Assembly (NCBI GenBank): GCA_963681505.1 | Contig: OY811972.1 | Location: 8,257,257 to 8,321,256 of the forward strand | Reading direction: 5' to 3' | DNA length: 64,000 nt | Source: Eunapius fragilis | Taxonomy: Eukaryota > Porifera > Demospongiae > Spongillida > Spongillidae | Part shown: piece after piece, positions 23,191-33,839 of the stretch | How the letters are laid out: every line of letters starts with the position of its first letter | How positions within the stretch are numbered: position 1 is the stretch's first letter | Made by a program: the position numbers and the translations under genes | Notes under the pieces: model-generated | What the model was told of the DNA's origin: nothing | What the model saw: the letters and a program-made list of their open reading frames with translations, nothing else | Databases searched by the model: none

Positions 23191-24001
23191 TCCAACATTG
23201 GGGTATGGGATTTTGCCCCAGAACAATCTATTTCCCTATACAGATGGGTTTTGGTCATTGTCCCACCACTCAACAACATCATTCATCCCCTCCATATGCT
23301 CATCTGACTTTGGACATTTCATTGGTATAGAAATTACATCTTGAACACATGAACATGTGACATAAAGTATAAAATAAGAGACCACTGATGTGCAATGTGG
23401 GATAAAAATATCAGCCACTAAGAAGGCACATGGTAATGTAACAGTAAATACTATTACATTTACATGTGTAGGATTGTATCATTACTGTGCAGTAGGTTGC
23501 TCCTTGTACAGTACCTATGCTTGTACTTTTGCTTGTACCTGGCTACATTGATGTGGATAGACATGTAAATGCTTTGACATTATATTTACCTGTGTAACAA
23601 GTACACGTACAGTTCAAAATCTGTTTGTACATGTACCTAAATTCAGAGATAATTATCTCTGCAAAATTTAAACATACAATGTACATGTACACACATGTAC
23701 ATGTACATCAAATGTACCTAACATTTATAACATTAATGGCACATAATGATCCAGATATGATAGAGATACATATACAGCCTTTAACTCATGATTAGGGCAT
23801 AATTGTCTCATGTACATGTACCTGTACATGCATGTTTTAAATATGACTCATGAAAACATGGCACAGAATGAAACGGTTCTGGTTAAAATAAAAAGATACA
23901 CATGTTATAATTTCCCCAAAACGTTTTATTCTAAATCATGTTAAAGTACCAGTACATGCTGACCACTACATTGTAAAAGGAGCAGGTCATTTCATACCAA
24001 C

Positions 24002-24100
24002 CTTATTAGCCTGATTGATATCAGCTTCTGCTTCAATGAGTTTCTTTACTACTTCAAGGTGTCCATTGAAACTTGCAATTAACAAAGGAGTCCAACCATC
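24002..24100 (-). CDS. Ankyrin exon 9 (99-bp type)
   Basis: Phase 0/0, acceptor CTGTTAG, donor TAAG|gttggt. Reads DGWTPLLIASFNGHLEVVKK then LIEAEADINQANK. A canonical 33-residue repeat except Glu for Gly in EAEAD (usual GA-x-x-N turn). Confidence 0.9.
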
Positions 24101-24714
24101 CTAACAGAAGAAATTACAACATCACAAGATCAGCATTATACACCTTTACGTGTACACAAATGTGTCTGTCTCTAGTTAACTGGAACCTGAAGGGATGTGA
24201 TGACCAAATCCATTGACCAGACCAAACAAGGTCCAAGTACAAGTATCATCATGTCACCATGTCCCTTTATTCATATGGTCAAGCAATATCCTAATCCCCT
24301 ATAACCACAGGATCCATTCAACATGGCATGTAGGATCACATTCCACAAAGGCATATCATTTAGTGTGGAGAATGGCATCTAAATGATCACATGTACATGT
24401 AATCCTTATATATAGCTCCACCTACATGTGTGCTATTGTGCTGTATTAACTGAACCTCTGGCTGGGCAATAACTAAGGTGATATGATGGCAATGGTACAC
24501 GTATTTGATTGTTAATGTTTATTCCAAAAGTGACTTAATGTATTGTACAAAAATAACATGGAATGATCAGAACGTATGTGATAGAAATGAAATAAGGACA
24601 CCTATACCCCACACCAACTACATTTATCTGCTTTGATGCCACCACCTCATCAGGACATTGCTTATCTAACCAACTGCACAAGTATCAATTCTCTTCATAT
24701 TTTATAAATCTACA

Positions 24715-25930
24715 GGTAAAGTACAGAGTGTGGATGGAGAACATGTGTACAAGCTGCTCTTGTTCTAAAAATACATGTAGTTTAAAAGCTTTATTCCTAC
24801 ACATCAAGGGTTGTGATAACCTGTGCTTGGTTGGTACACTTTTATCAATCACCTGCCCCTTAACTGAGATCAATTTGGGGCTCTTTACATTAAGGTATGC
24901 CATAAAACTTTCTATGGGCAGATGTTGGGAATTCCAATTGGGTGATGGCTGACCAGCGTCCATCAAAGGGTGGTAGAGACAGCATGTACAGTTTTGGGTG
25001 GATGTGCTATGTGCCCCAGAGTGGATCGTTGATTTAATACGGGAAGAGTATGTGATACCGTTCTACTCCAAACCTATGGCGTATACAAGGACAAATCAGC
25101 AGTCGGCGTGGGTGAACACAGGATTTGTGGACCTTGCTGTTGCTGAGCTGCTCAGTGGGGGTTACGTCCAGACAGTAAGTGCTAGACCGTATATTTGCAG
25201 CCCGCTGTCAGAAGAAACACTTGGTACTTAACCTGCGTCATGTGAACCAGTTAGGACGAAATTAGTATGAAGACTTGAGTATTGCCATGATGCTTTTCAG
25301 ATCAGGTGAGTATATGATTCAAAGTCGGGTTACCACCAAGTGGAGGTGGTGGAAGCGAATCGTAAGTACTTGGGTTTTGATGGACCATGCATGTATGTGT
25401 TCACTAACCTTATGCCAGTGCATGGGTGAGGGATGCTCTTGAATGAACTGTAAGTACTTGGGTAATGATGGACCATACATGTACAGTATGTATTCACTAA
25501 ACTTATGCGACCCTTGGTTAAGCTGTGGCGATCTAAGGGGTTAAAAGCAGATATGTACCCGGAAAATGGCATATGTGCAGTTAAGGGTAAGATAGAGGCC
25601 AAAAAGGCCAGTGCATGGGTGAGGGATGCTCTTGAATGTGCGGGTTTGGTTGTGCATGAGGGTAAGTCAGTTTGGTTCCCATCAATTAGCACAGCGTGGT
25701 TGGGATTCCATGCAGACCTGGAACGGGGCTGTGTTTTGGTTCCAGAAGCTAAGTTGGCAGCGTTGCGTGCCATGTTGTAGATCACTGGGGTAGCCACACA
25801 TCTGAATGCAGGGTTTATTTAAGTTTGTACATGTACGTCTTGCTGTGGTCCAGACATGCATGGTGTGAGCACTAGAGATCAACCGAGGTGTGCAGTGGGA
25901 GTTTGAGTTAAGAAATCCACCTGGCACTCT
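24715..25930 (+). pseudogene. DIRS-like element remnant C (RT)
   Basis: The best RT copy. VDVLCAPEWIVDLIREEYVI then PFYSKPMAYTRTNQQSAWVN lead into FVDLAVAELLSGGYVQTVSA, with STAWLGFHADLERGCVLVPE and AKLAALRAML at 25,690-25,780. The catalytic YxDD region is deleted or scrambled around 25,330-25,520, where a 110-bp piece (TACTTGGGT...GATGGACCAT) is duplicated. The RNase H-side tail at 25,800-25,930 is frameshifted. Confidence 0.75.
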
Positions 25931-26061
25931 TAACTCCAACTGGATTCAATCCAGAATGGTACATGTACATTAAGCCTCTTTTACTGCACCCTTAAACCAC
26001 CCCACCATACCCTCATTAGTCTATATACATGTACATCTCTCCACAACTAAACGTCACTTGC

Positions 26062-26163
26062 ATCAGATCTTGCTATATTCACTCCAGCACCAGCTCCCAA
26101 CAAGGTCTGTACTACATCATGATGACCTTTCTCACTTGCCACATACAGTGGAGTTGTATTGAT
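26062..26163 (-). CDS. Ankyrin exon 8 (102-bp type) with GC donor
   Basis: Phase 0/0. Reads INTTPLYVASEKGHHDVVQT then LLGAGAGVNIARSD. Its donor is TGAT|gcaagt, a GC-AG border instead of the GT seen in all sister exons; such donors are usually weaker and can be alternatively used. Confidence 0.85.
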
Positions 26164-26653
26164 CTGGTAAGGAGAGAAGGAACAAAGGCATCAAAGATGC
26201 ACATAAGAAGGGAGAACAGTTTGAAAGTGAATATGAAGAAGTGAAGTGAATGAGAGAAGTACAGAGGGAGAAGGTGCATGTTGGGAGGGTGTAGAAATGA
26301 CAACATCACCAGATCAATTTGTATATGATGTTTTGCAACATGTTTACTGTACAGGCTGGTACACATGGTATGTGGTATTAGGGTAAGGACTGAGGTCACG
26401 GGCCTTGACCCACCACAGTGAGTAGGGTAATTAATAATATTCTACATCTCAAGTGCCAGCTGAGGGGAAGGGATGTACATGTACATACCATTAGACCATC
26501 CATCCATACATATCGACCTACATATACAATCTATCCAAATGTTGTCCTGACATGGTGATTCGGTAAAATGGAATGCGGGGACAGGGATTAAAGAGATGGA
26601 GCAATGTTTTTTATTACTATGTATTAGATGCTCTTGAATGTGCGGGTAATGGA

Positions 26654-27034
26654 GTATTGGTCTGTGTGCTGTGTACCATTCCAGCCTATTGGAGTATTGG
26701 TCTGTGTGCTGTGTACCATTCCAGCCTATTGGAGTATTGGTCTGTGTGCTGTGTGCCATTCCAGCCAATTGGAGTATTGGTCTGTGTGCTGTGTACCATT
26801 CCAGCCTATTGGAGTATTGGTCTGTGTGCTGTGTACCATTCCAGCCTATTGGAGTATTGGTCTGTGTACTGTGAACCATTCCAGCCTATTGGAGTATTGG
26901 TCTGTGTGCTGTGTACCATTCCAGCCTATTTGAGTATTGGTCTGTGTGCTGTGTACCATTCCAGCCTATTGGAGTATTGGTCTGTGTGCTGTGTACCATT
27001 CCAGCCTATTGGAGTATTGGTCTGTGTGCTGTGT
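26654..27034. repeat. 40-bp minisatellite, array 2 (about 9.5 copies)
   Basis: Same unit as array 1, with extra variants (CCAGCCAATTGG, CTGTGAACC, TTTGAGTATT). Lies in the intron between ankyrin exons 7 and 8. Left flank ATGCTCTTGAATGTGCGGGT is shared with array 3, showing that the arrays are paralogues of one locus. Confidence 0.95.
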
Positions 27035-27431
27035 CCTTGTGTCTTATTAAGATGGCGTGCACGAGTTATGTGAAAACGGGCTGTGAGGATACCATATAAG
27101 GCATTGGGGTATGGGATTTTGCCCCAGAACAATCTATTTTCCATTCATCACCTCCATATGTTCATCTGACTTTGGACATTTCATTGGTATAGAAATTTCC
27201 TTTTTGAACACATGTACATGTGACATAAAGTATAAAATAAGAGACCACTGATGTGCAAAGTGGGATAAAAATATCAGCCACTAACCAGGCACATGGTTAT
27301 GTAACTATAAATGCTATGTTATGATTTTTACATGTTGTAATTTCACAGAAACGTTTAATTCTCAATCATGTTAAAGTACCAGTACATGCTGACCAATACA
27401 TTGTAAATGGAGCAGATTATTTCACACCAAC

Positions 27432-27530
27432 CTTATTAGCCTGATTGATATCAGCTCCTGCTTCAATGAGTTTCTTTACCACTTCAAGGTGTCCTTGGAA
27501 ACTTGCTGTCCACAATGGACTCCGACCGTC
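27432..27530 (-). CDS. Ankyrin exon 7 (99-bp type)
   Basis: Phase 0/0, acceptor TTGTAATAG, donor TAAG|gttggt. Reads DGRSPLWTASFQGHLEVVKK then LIEAGADINQANK. A complete canonical repeat. A LINE inserted about 30 bp upstream of its acceptor (transcript sense) at ~27,560. Confidence 0.9.
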
Positions 27531-27545
27531 CTATTACAAGAGTGA

Positions 27546-28098
27546 TCAATGTAAATTACCAGTTACTAGGGTGAGGTTCAGTCTCTGGTAGATGCTTGAA
27601 ATGGCTTTTGACTTGCTGCACTGCAACTGCAAAGCCAGACGGGCAGCCAGTCTAGAAATGGAACCCTGAGCTTCCGCACTCCAACAACCATACGTCTCTA
27701 CTGCCAAGGGTATGCAGACCCAACCCAACTCTGTGCATTTGGCGTCATTGGCATTGTGCTTGCGCACTTCAGCCTTTCCAGCTGCTAACCCACTTCTGGC
27801 TCCCGCTTCATTCAATGTAATGGAGTTAAGTGGAGAGACCACTGTTAGGTCAAAAGCAGCTTGCTTCCCAATCATCCAGTTGGGCACTAGGATGTCTGCC
27901 GGCCTACTGAGCGAACTTTCACCCCCATACCCATGACCTACCTCAAGCTGACCACCCAGCCTTGCCCTGTGACAAAACTGGGCAAAAACATCTCTTAAGC
28001 TGTTGTGGCTCAACACCACATCACCACCCCCTTTGCACGTCACAGCATGATGCCCAAGAGGATCCAGCTGGTGGTCAGGGTAGTAAGGGCAACATAGC
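27546..28098 (-). pseudogene. LINE 1: zinc-binding tail and restriction-like endonuclease
   Basis: Downstream half of a minus-strand LINE split by a hAT element. Reads CCPYYPDHQLDPLGHHAVTC (C-x2-C-type zinc tail, partly in the frame before 28,043), then GGGDVVLSHNSLRDVFAQFC, SRPADILVPNWMIGKQAAFD and ELGWVCIPLAVETYGCWSAE. The nuclease has the same motif order as 5,317-5,852. The frame is open to the stop near 27,546. The LINE probably runs 31,110 to ~27,560 in total. Confidence 0.8.
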
Positions 28099-28099
28099 T

Positions 28100-29416
28100 C
28101 AGGCGCTGATCCAGGATTATAGGAGGGGGGGTGGCTAGAGGGTAGGGGCCAGCAATCCTCAGCAAGGGGGTCGGGGGGAGCGTTGTAAGCTCCCCCAGCG
28201 GGGTCTGGGGCTCTGCCCCAGACGCCAACGCTAGTTTTTTTACTTCATCCCGCTCAAAACGCTACACAAAACTACTGTAAAAAAAAAAGAAATTATATCA
28301 CAAACTAAGCCTTATACCTTGCATGTACTATACGGGGGATTTATCGTCAAAAACCCAGTGAATCATTATCTCGCCCTTTCTGGCAAAAGAGCTTCTTGAA
28401 CCTATACGCCCAATTGCTGAATGCTTACAAGGAAGACTGCAGGAAATGTACTTAGGTTTCAAGAAGATAACTGAAATCATGAAGCATTACAAAACATTCA
28501 GGGAAAATGTACACACTGACCACAATAGAATATATGGTAAAGCAGTGCTTTTGAGCACAGAAATAGGTAGTGAAGATGAAGAAGGAATGCCTCGAGTAAT
28601 AAGAGGACGGCAGGCGAGACCAAATCCAGAAGTTGCTTCTGCATGTGATTATTGGCGTGTTACAATCACTATTCCCTTTTTGGATTCTATTATAAGTGAA
28701 ATGGAAAGTAGATTTGCTGAAGACAAAAGGGCACATTTTGAACTTTGTGCACTCATACCTGAGGTTATCAGAGAACAAGATGTGCAAGCAACATGTAACA
28801 TTTTGAGTTCAAAGTGGAAACATCTGTTACCTGAAGAAGGCAACTTTGGGGGTGAGCTCGCCAGATGGAAAGTTCATTGTAATGGTATTTTTGGAGAAAG
28901 AAGTATTACGGAACTACTCTGCCAGGATGCTGATCCAATATTCTTTCCCAATATTTCATGGTTTGATTTTCCACTATCGGTGACCAAATATGCCAAACAT
29001 TTACACAAATGCACCATAGAAAGTTGTGTAGTGAATCAGTGTTGAATGAATAAATCACAACATTCATATGATGTTTTTGTGTAAATGATTGACATATTTG
29101 GTAACTTAGTATTATCATGCAGTTTAAAGATGTGCACTGGCAACTATATGCTTACATTGATTTTTCTTTTGTGCTATGTACTAGTCACAATTATTATACA
29201 TGTATCAAAATAAACATCTGATCACACAAAAAAACAAACAAAGCATCATCATCTTTTTTTCACCCCTAAATTGAAGCTGTTGAACAGAAGTATAATGCTA
29301 TTAGCCCTCAAACAGAAATTCCTGATAGTTCTCAATCAGTATTTTAGTAAATAATTATTTGAGGAAGGGGGGGGGGTGGCTAGCCACCCTATCCACCCTC
29401 TCTGGATCAGCCCCTG
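28100..29416 (+). mobile_element. hAT-type transposon with 5-bp target duplication (TAGCT), inserted in LINE 1
   Basis: Ends are CAGGCGCTGATCCAGG at the left and the inverted CTCTGGATCAGCCCCTG at the right. Flanks are TAGCT on both sides (28,095-28,099 and 29,417-29,421). Removing the element and one TAGCT rejoins the LINE coding frame without a shift (GMDTSSQL into CCPYYPDHQL). The subterminal sequence has a second inverted stretch GGGGGGTGGCTAG/CTAGCCACC. Length 1,317 bp is too short for a full hAT gene. Confidence 0.9.
28362..29045 (+). pseudogene. hAT transposase fragment (ZMYM/THAP-associated type), internal region
   Basis: 228 codons are open from 28,362 (no ATG at the very start; the first ATG is at 28,446). 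It reads AKELLEPIRPIAECLQGRLQ, then ACDYWRVTITIPFLDSIISE and MESRF, then DADPIFFPNISWFD. YWR-x-x-x-x-IPFLD...ME-RF is typical of the middle part of ZMYM1-like hAT transposases. The N-terminal DNA-binding and catalytic Asp region and the C-terminal dimerisation domain are missing, so this copy cannot be autonomous. Confidence 0.75.
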
Positions 29417-29421
29417 TAGCT

Positions 29422-31110
29422 GTGATGATGTGTCCATCCCAAGCCAACATTTTAAAGCAACCTGGAACTTGTCTGGATCCAAGCTAAGATTAATACCTCT
29501 TGATGGAATTACGGCTAGCCATGAGGAAGCATGACACGATGCAACTGAAAGAAGACGAGCACGGTTGGTCGGGGTGGAGATGAGGCACAGCTGGTCAAAT
29601 TGATGGTCATCAATTCTGGATGATAAGTCTTTTTGACTTGAACAGGGCTCCAGAAGAGACTCTTCAGAGATGGAATTTGCAGGTGGAACCAAGCTATTGA
29701 ACAAGGTGACAGCTTGTAAGGCGAACTCATCCAGTGGAGCTGAATAACCTGCTTTGTTTACTGAGGCCAGATAAACAGCCGAGCAATGTAAAGCCAACCT
29801 ACGGAGGCCTAGACCACCCCTGCTGAGGCTCAGCTGAACTTGAAGCCACTCAGAGTCAGAGGGATCAATTGCAACAGTGTCACAAAAGTGACGACGAACC
29901 TCCGCATCAAACAATGATGCTAGGCCTTCTGACACAAGGGCAGGTGGAGTGGAGCGAGCTAAATGGACCAGCTTACAAAAGGTGGCACAATGACGTAAGA
30001 GAAGGAGTGCAATTTGAGGATCCACTGAACCCACCTCTGACATCTATTGACCGCCTTGGCTCGCTTTTGAGCGAGGAACTTGGCACAAAATATTGCATCC
30101 CCAATAGGAGCACCCAGGATCTCAAAGTTAGGCTCATGAAACACCTTTATGTCCGCTGGAAAGTCCTCCATGGCCCCTCGAGAAAAGAGTTCAGAAAGTC
30201 CTCCATGGCCCCTCGAGAAAAGAGTTCACACTTGGCCATATTGATATATAGCCCCAAGGAGGGACCAAACTGCTGAATTAGGTGGATAGCATGTTTCACT
30301 GCATCCTTGGGACCTGCCAGAGTACCGTCATCAAGGTACCACATATTAAACAAAAGTTCGGAACATTCACTGTCTGCCGCAATGGACCGGACAAGCTTAT
30401 GCAGAAATAGAGAGAACAGGAGAGGACCCAAAGGATCCCCCTGCTGAACTCCCCGCTCTGACCCAAGAGTACCCGTGGAGTGCCACAGGGTGGGATGCTG
30501 CCCATAGTACCAAAAAACCCACCAGAAAAGTTCTGTGAAATGGGTTGCACACTCCTCTAGGAGGGCTTTTCGTGAAACCTCATTGAATGCATTCCTCAGG
30601 TCTACCTTACATGCCACAAAATCATCATCCTCCCAGTGATCCCTAATACACTGGCACAGACCATGTACCAACTTTTCCGCTCCTGCTGGACGAGCCACGC
30701 CAAGCTGAAATGGGCCAAAAAACTCAGAAGCCTAGACTCTAGCCATGGTACAGAGACAATTTCCCGTTAAGTCTTCTAAGAGCCTCTCCAACAGCAATCG
30801 GGCATACGTCCTGTGGAGACCCCTCTTCATTTTTAATCAAGGCTGTGAGTGAGCCACCACCTAGATACATGTACTTGGCTACCTTGGCTGGAGCTCTACC
30901 TCCTGCTAGGATGTTTACCACAGCCCTGAGTGATGCACAGATGGGGGTTGCCAGGTGGACTTCGGCAGCGTCAATGAGGTGCTGTATTCGCAGACCTGAG
31001 GGGCCACTAGCACTATCTCTAGGAAATTGATGAAGGACCGACAAGTCTGGGGGCAACGTGAAACCTTCTGATGGTAATGTGACTTCCGGACTTGATGGAA
31101 CTGGATCCTT
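29422..31110 (-). pseudogene. LINE 1: reverse transcriptase (frameshifted)
   Basis: In transcription order: LHQFPRDSASGPSGLRIQHL (from 31,056), CPIAVGEALRRL, then RT core VDLRNAFNEVSRKALLEECA, SERGVQQGDPLGPLLFSLFL, and catalytic box MWYLDDG (30,330-30,350). Thumb and C-terminal part (VQLSLSRGGLGLRRLALHCS, HASSWLAVIPSRGI) lie at 29,430-30,040. The YLDD box is intact. The frame is broken by a 35-bp tandem duplication at 30,160-30,229 and by another break near 30,700-30,740. The 5' end is truncated. Confidence 0.85.
30160..30229. repeat. 35-bp tandem duplication inside the LINE RT
   Basis: AAAGTCCTCCATGGCCCCTC ... occurs twice, offset by 35 bp (30,160 and 30,195). Because 35 is not a multiple of 3 it shifts the RT reading frame, explaining why the downstream half is in another frame. 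Confidence 0.9.
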
Positions 31111-31135
31111 GGGATGCTTCTATAATTACATGTAT

Positions 31136-31192
31136 ATCAATCATGATGGCCCTTCTCACTTGCCACAAGAAGTGCAGTTGAATTGCTCTGGT
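31136..31192 (-). pseudogene. Ankyrin exon 6 relic (102-bp type, truncated)
   Basis: Reads SNSTALLVASEKGHHD and then meets a TGA. The second half of the repeat is gone and LINE 1 begins within about 30 bp. The acceptor-side sequence (ATTACCAG) is still recognisable. The relic is most simply explained by the LINE insertion and associated deletion. Confidence 0.7.
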
Positions 31193-31292
31193 AATGGGAA
31201 AAAGAACAGGCAGTGGAACCCCAGGTCCAGAACGACTCAAAGAGGGTAACAGAACCCCAGGGTGGTGCTCAGAAGCATAATCAGGTCCAAGA

Positions 31293-31411
31293 TCATAGAG
31301 AAAATAAAGCGTATTCATTGGGACTAAGTCAACTATCAGTTTTCATAGCAGTTGCTATGAACACTGATGGTTTCTTTAGTTACCAATGTATACGCTTTAT
31401 TTTCTCTATGA
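31293..31411. mobile_element. Small fold-back element, copy 1 (TCATAGAGAAAATAAAGCG termini)
   Basis: Left end TCATAGAGAAAATAAAGCGT, right end is its reverse complement. The inner part AGTTTTCATAGCAGTTGCTATGAACACTG is also palindromic. A second copy in opposite orientation lies at 32,388-32,580. Confidence 0.8.
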
Positions 31412-31849
31412 CCAAGCTGCGAAATTACTCTATGATAATTCTCTGGTTATGTACTTGTACTAGTATGTGGTTATGCATGGGTCATCTTTTTTTGTATCAG
31501 ACAACATTTAGCGATTAGACGGATGTACCCATCAGATATGATATTAATTTAAGTGTGATTAAGGGGTTTGAATTTGCAAAAAATAATATAGTCCAATGTT
31601 TTTGAAAAAAAAAAAACTCTAATAACAAGTACATGTACATGTATGATGGTGTGAAATTATTGTTTATAACTTTGAGATAAAAAAATCAAATATAACTTTG
31701 ACAAAAATGGAAAAAGATTGCCACCAATCACATTATCCGCTTATGTTTATCAATAGACATTAAATGGAACATGCAAAATTATGGAAACTCAACGTGTATA
31801 GATTAAAATTTATTTGATTTTAGAAAAGTAACCTCTATAATGCAGCTGT

Positions 31850-32060
31850 TGTTCACAGTGATATCAGGACAGTTGCTGATACCATGAAAGGCAAAACCTT
31901 GTGTACTTTAACTGGGGGGGCTGAACTACTCAAGGCTTAGCCCATCTTGGCTGAGCTATTAGGAATGCACAGTTTGGTAGCCGGTGGTGCTAATACAAGT
32001 GTGCTCAATCGGCTATTGAAGAGACATGGCTGCTGGTGGTTATAGTGAGCCGAAAATGGC
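31850..32060 (+). pseudogene. Divergent tyrosine-recombinase C-terminal fragment
   Basis: Reads PILAEELGMHSLVAGG-like (GMHSLVAGGANTSVLNRLLK) and RHGCWWL before a stop. This is the box II H-x-x-R region of a YR element, but with Val at the Arg position, and it differs clearly from the HSLWAGG copies nearby. It is probably a second YR element family or a more diverged copy. Confidence 0.5.
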
Positions 32061-32387
32061 TATGGGATATAAGTTCCCACCCAAATTTCGTCATTACATG
32101 GTGTTTAGAGTGTCATGGGGGGGAGGGGGGGGCAAGGATATAAGGGATAGAGCTGTGTTTGTTGACATTGCAGGGATTTATCTGACCCACCATGTACCCA
32201 AGGTTTTTTATTACTATGTACTGATAAGGTATTGCAAAGGATGTACTTTTGGGCTTACCCACTCGTAAAAACCATATTGGATGGTACCACTTTTTATAGT
32301 TAATTGCACTTCTCACCAGTGGTGCAGGCATGATCCTTCAATGTGTGGAAATCAGTTTGTGTATTCCGTTGTTTATACATGCAACAA

Positions 32388-32580
32388 CAGTACCAGCTCG
32401 ATCACAGAGAAAATTCGCAGCTTGATCATAGAGAAAATAAAGCGTATACATTGGTAACTAAAGAAACCATCAGTGTTCATAGCAACCGCTATGAAAACTA
32501 AGTTGGCTTAGTCCCAATGTATACGCTTTATTTTCTCTATGAGCGAGCTGCAAAATTTCTCTATGACCGAGCCGGTACTG
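32388..32580. mobile_element. Small fold-back element, copy 2 with outer arms
   Basis: The core 32,426-32,542 equals copy 1 in reverse orientation. Outside it a second, more diverged inverted pair (CAGTACCAGCTCGATCACAG and the right-hand CTATGACCGAGCCGGTACTG) extends the palindrome to 193 bp, so the core may be the shortened form. Confidence 0.75.
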
Positions 32581-32699
32581 TATTACTACAATATGAATTG
32601 ATTGCACACAAATGAATTCTGGCATTTGACATATAACTTCCATGGTTGACATAACCCACCCATGCCCAGTTGCCTACCCACCCATCATAAATAAATCCC

Positions 32700-32960
32700 T
32701 GCATTGTACATATAGGTGGCACACCATGTGCTGTTCATTTTAACCGTTATGTACACAAAAGCGTCTTGCAAGACAGATCAGTACAGGGATGGTTCCTCCC
32801 TGGTAATTGCTCGTACAGGGACACCTACTGTACATACCCGGTAGCCATGATGGAGAGATATTTCAGCAGTACACAAGAGCATGGCTAAGTGCTTTGGGCA
32901 AAGGGTGCGCTGTGATAGTGTAAATCAGGAGGGGGGGGGTAACGATCTGTGATTAGTGTG
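32700..32960 (+). pseudogene. DIRS-like recombinase scrap D
   Basis: Contains KTDQYRDGSSLVIARTGTPT-like sequence (AAGACAGATCAGTACAGGGA at 32,770) and MMERYFS, frame-broken. It is the same region as 20,150-20,300 and joins the intron block before ankyrin exon 5. Confidence 0.6.
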
Positions 32961-33118
32961 GGGAAAGGAATCACTTGATTGTGCACAAACACAGTTTAAA
33001 TACACGTTAGAGCTGCTAGACTGTACATACATGTAGCCCTCTGCCACTGCATCCTTATAACATCCCTCCATACCCTCATTAGTCCATATACATCTCTCCA
33101 CGACTAAACATCACTTAC

Positions 33119-33220
33119 ATCAGATTTTGCTATATTCACTCCAGCACCAGCTCCCAACAAGGTCTGTACTACATCATGATGACCCTCCTGACTTGCCACA
33201 TACAGTGGAGTTGCATTGTC
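33119..33220 (-). CDS. Ankyrin exon 5 (102-bp type)
   Basis: Phase 0/0, donor TGAT|gtaagt. Reads DNATPLYVASQEGHHDVVQT then LLGAGAGVNIAKSD. It is the only 102-bp-type exon that keeps the consensus Asp at position 1. Confidence 0.88.
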
Positions 33221-33839
33221 CTGGTAAGGAGAGAAGGAACAAAGGCATCACAGATGCACATAAGAAGGGAGAACAGTTTGAAAGTGAATATGAAGAAGAG
33301 AAGTGAATGAGAGAAGTACAGAGGGAGAAGGTGCATGTTGGAAGGGTGTAGAAAAGACAACATCACTAAGGTCATGCATGGGCTTTGACCAACCATAATC
33401 TACATGTACATGTATCAGTACTGATAGGGTAATTAATAATATTCAACACATCAAGTGCCAGCTGAGGGGGAGTGGAAGTTTACATGTACATGGAAAGTAC
33501 ACCATTAAACCATCCACAGAGATGTACAGAGATGTATAGAACTGTAGGCATGTCAAGCTGCATGCTGTGTGTATGATCAGCTGCTTAAGATATACATGTA
33601 TGGCTGCTGATGGTCATACAGTGTAGTCAGCCAAGAATGGCTATGGGATATAAGTTCCCACCCAAATGTTGTCATTACATGGTGTTTGGAGTGCCATGCA
33701 TAAATATTTAGATGTTCACTTATTTTTAATTTGACACTGAAATGTTGTCCTGACATGGTGATTGGATGAAATGGAATGCCACATGGGGGGCAAGGATTTA
33801 AGAGATGGAGTTATGTTAGAAGACATTGTAGGTGTCCTA

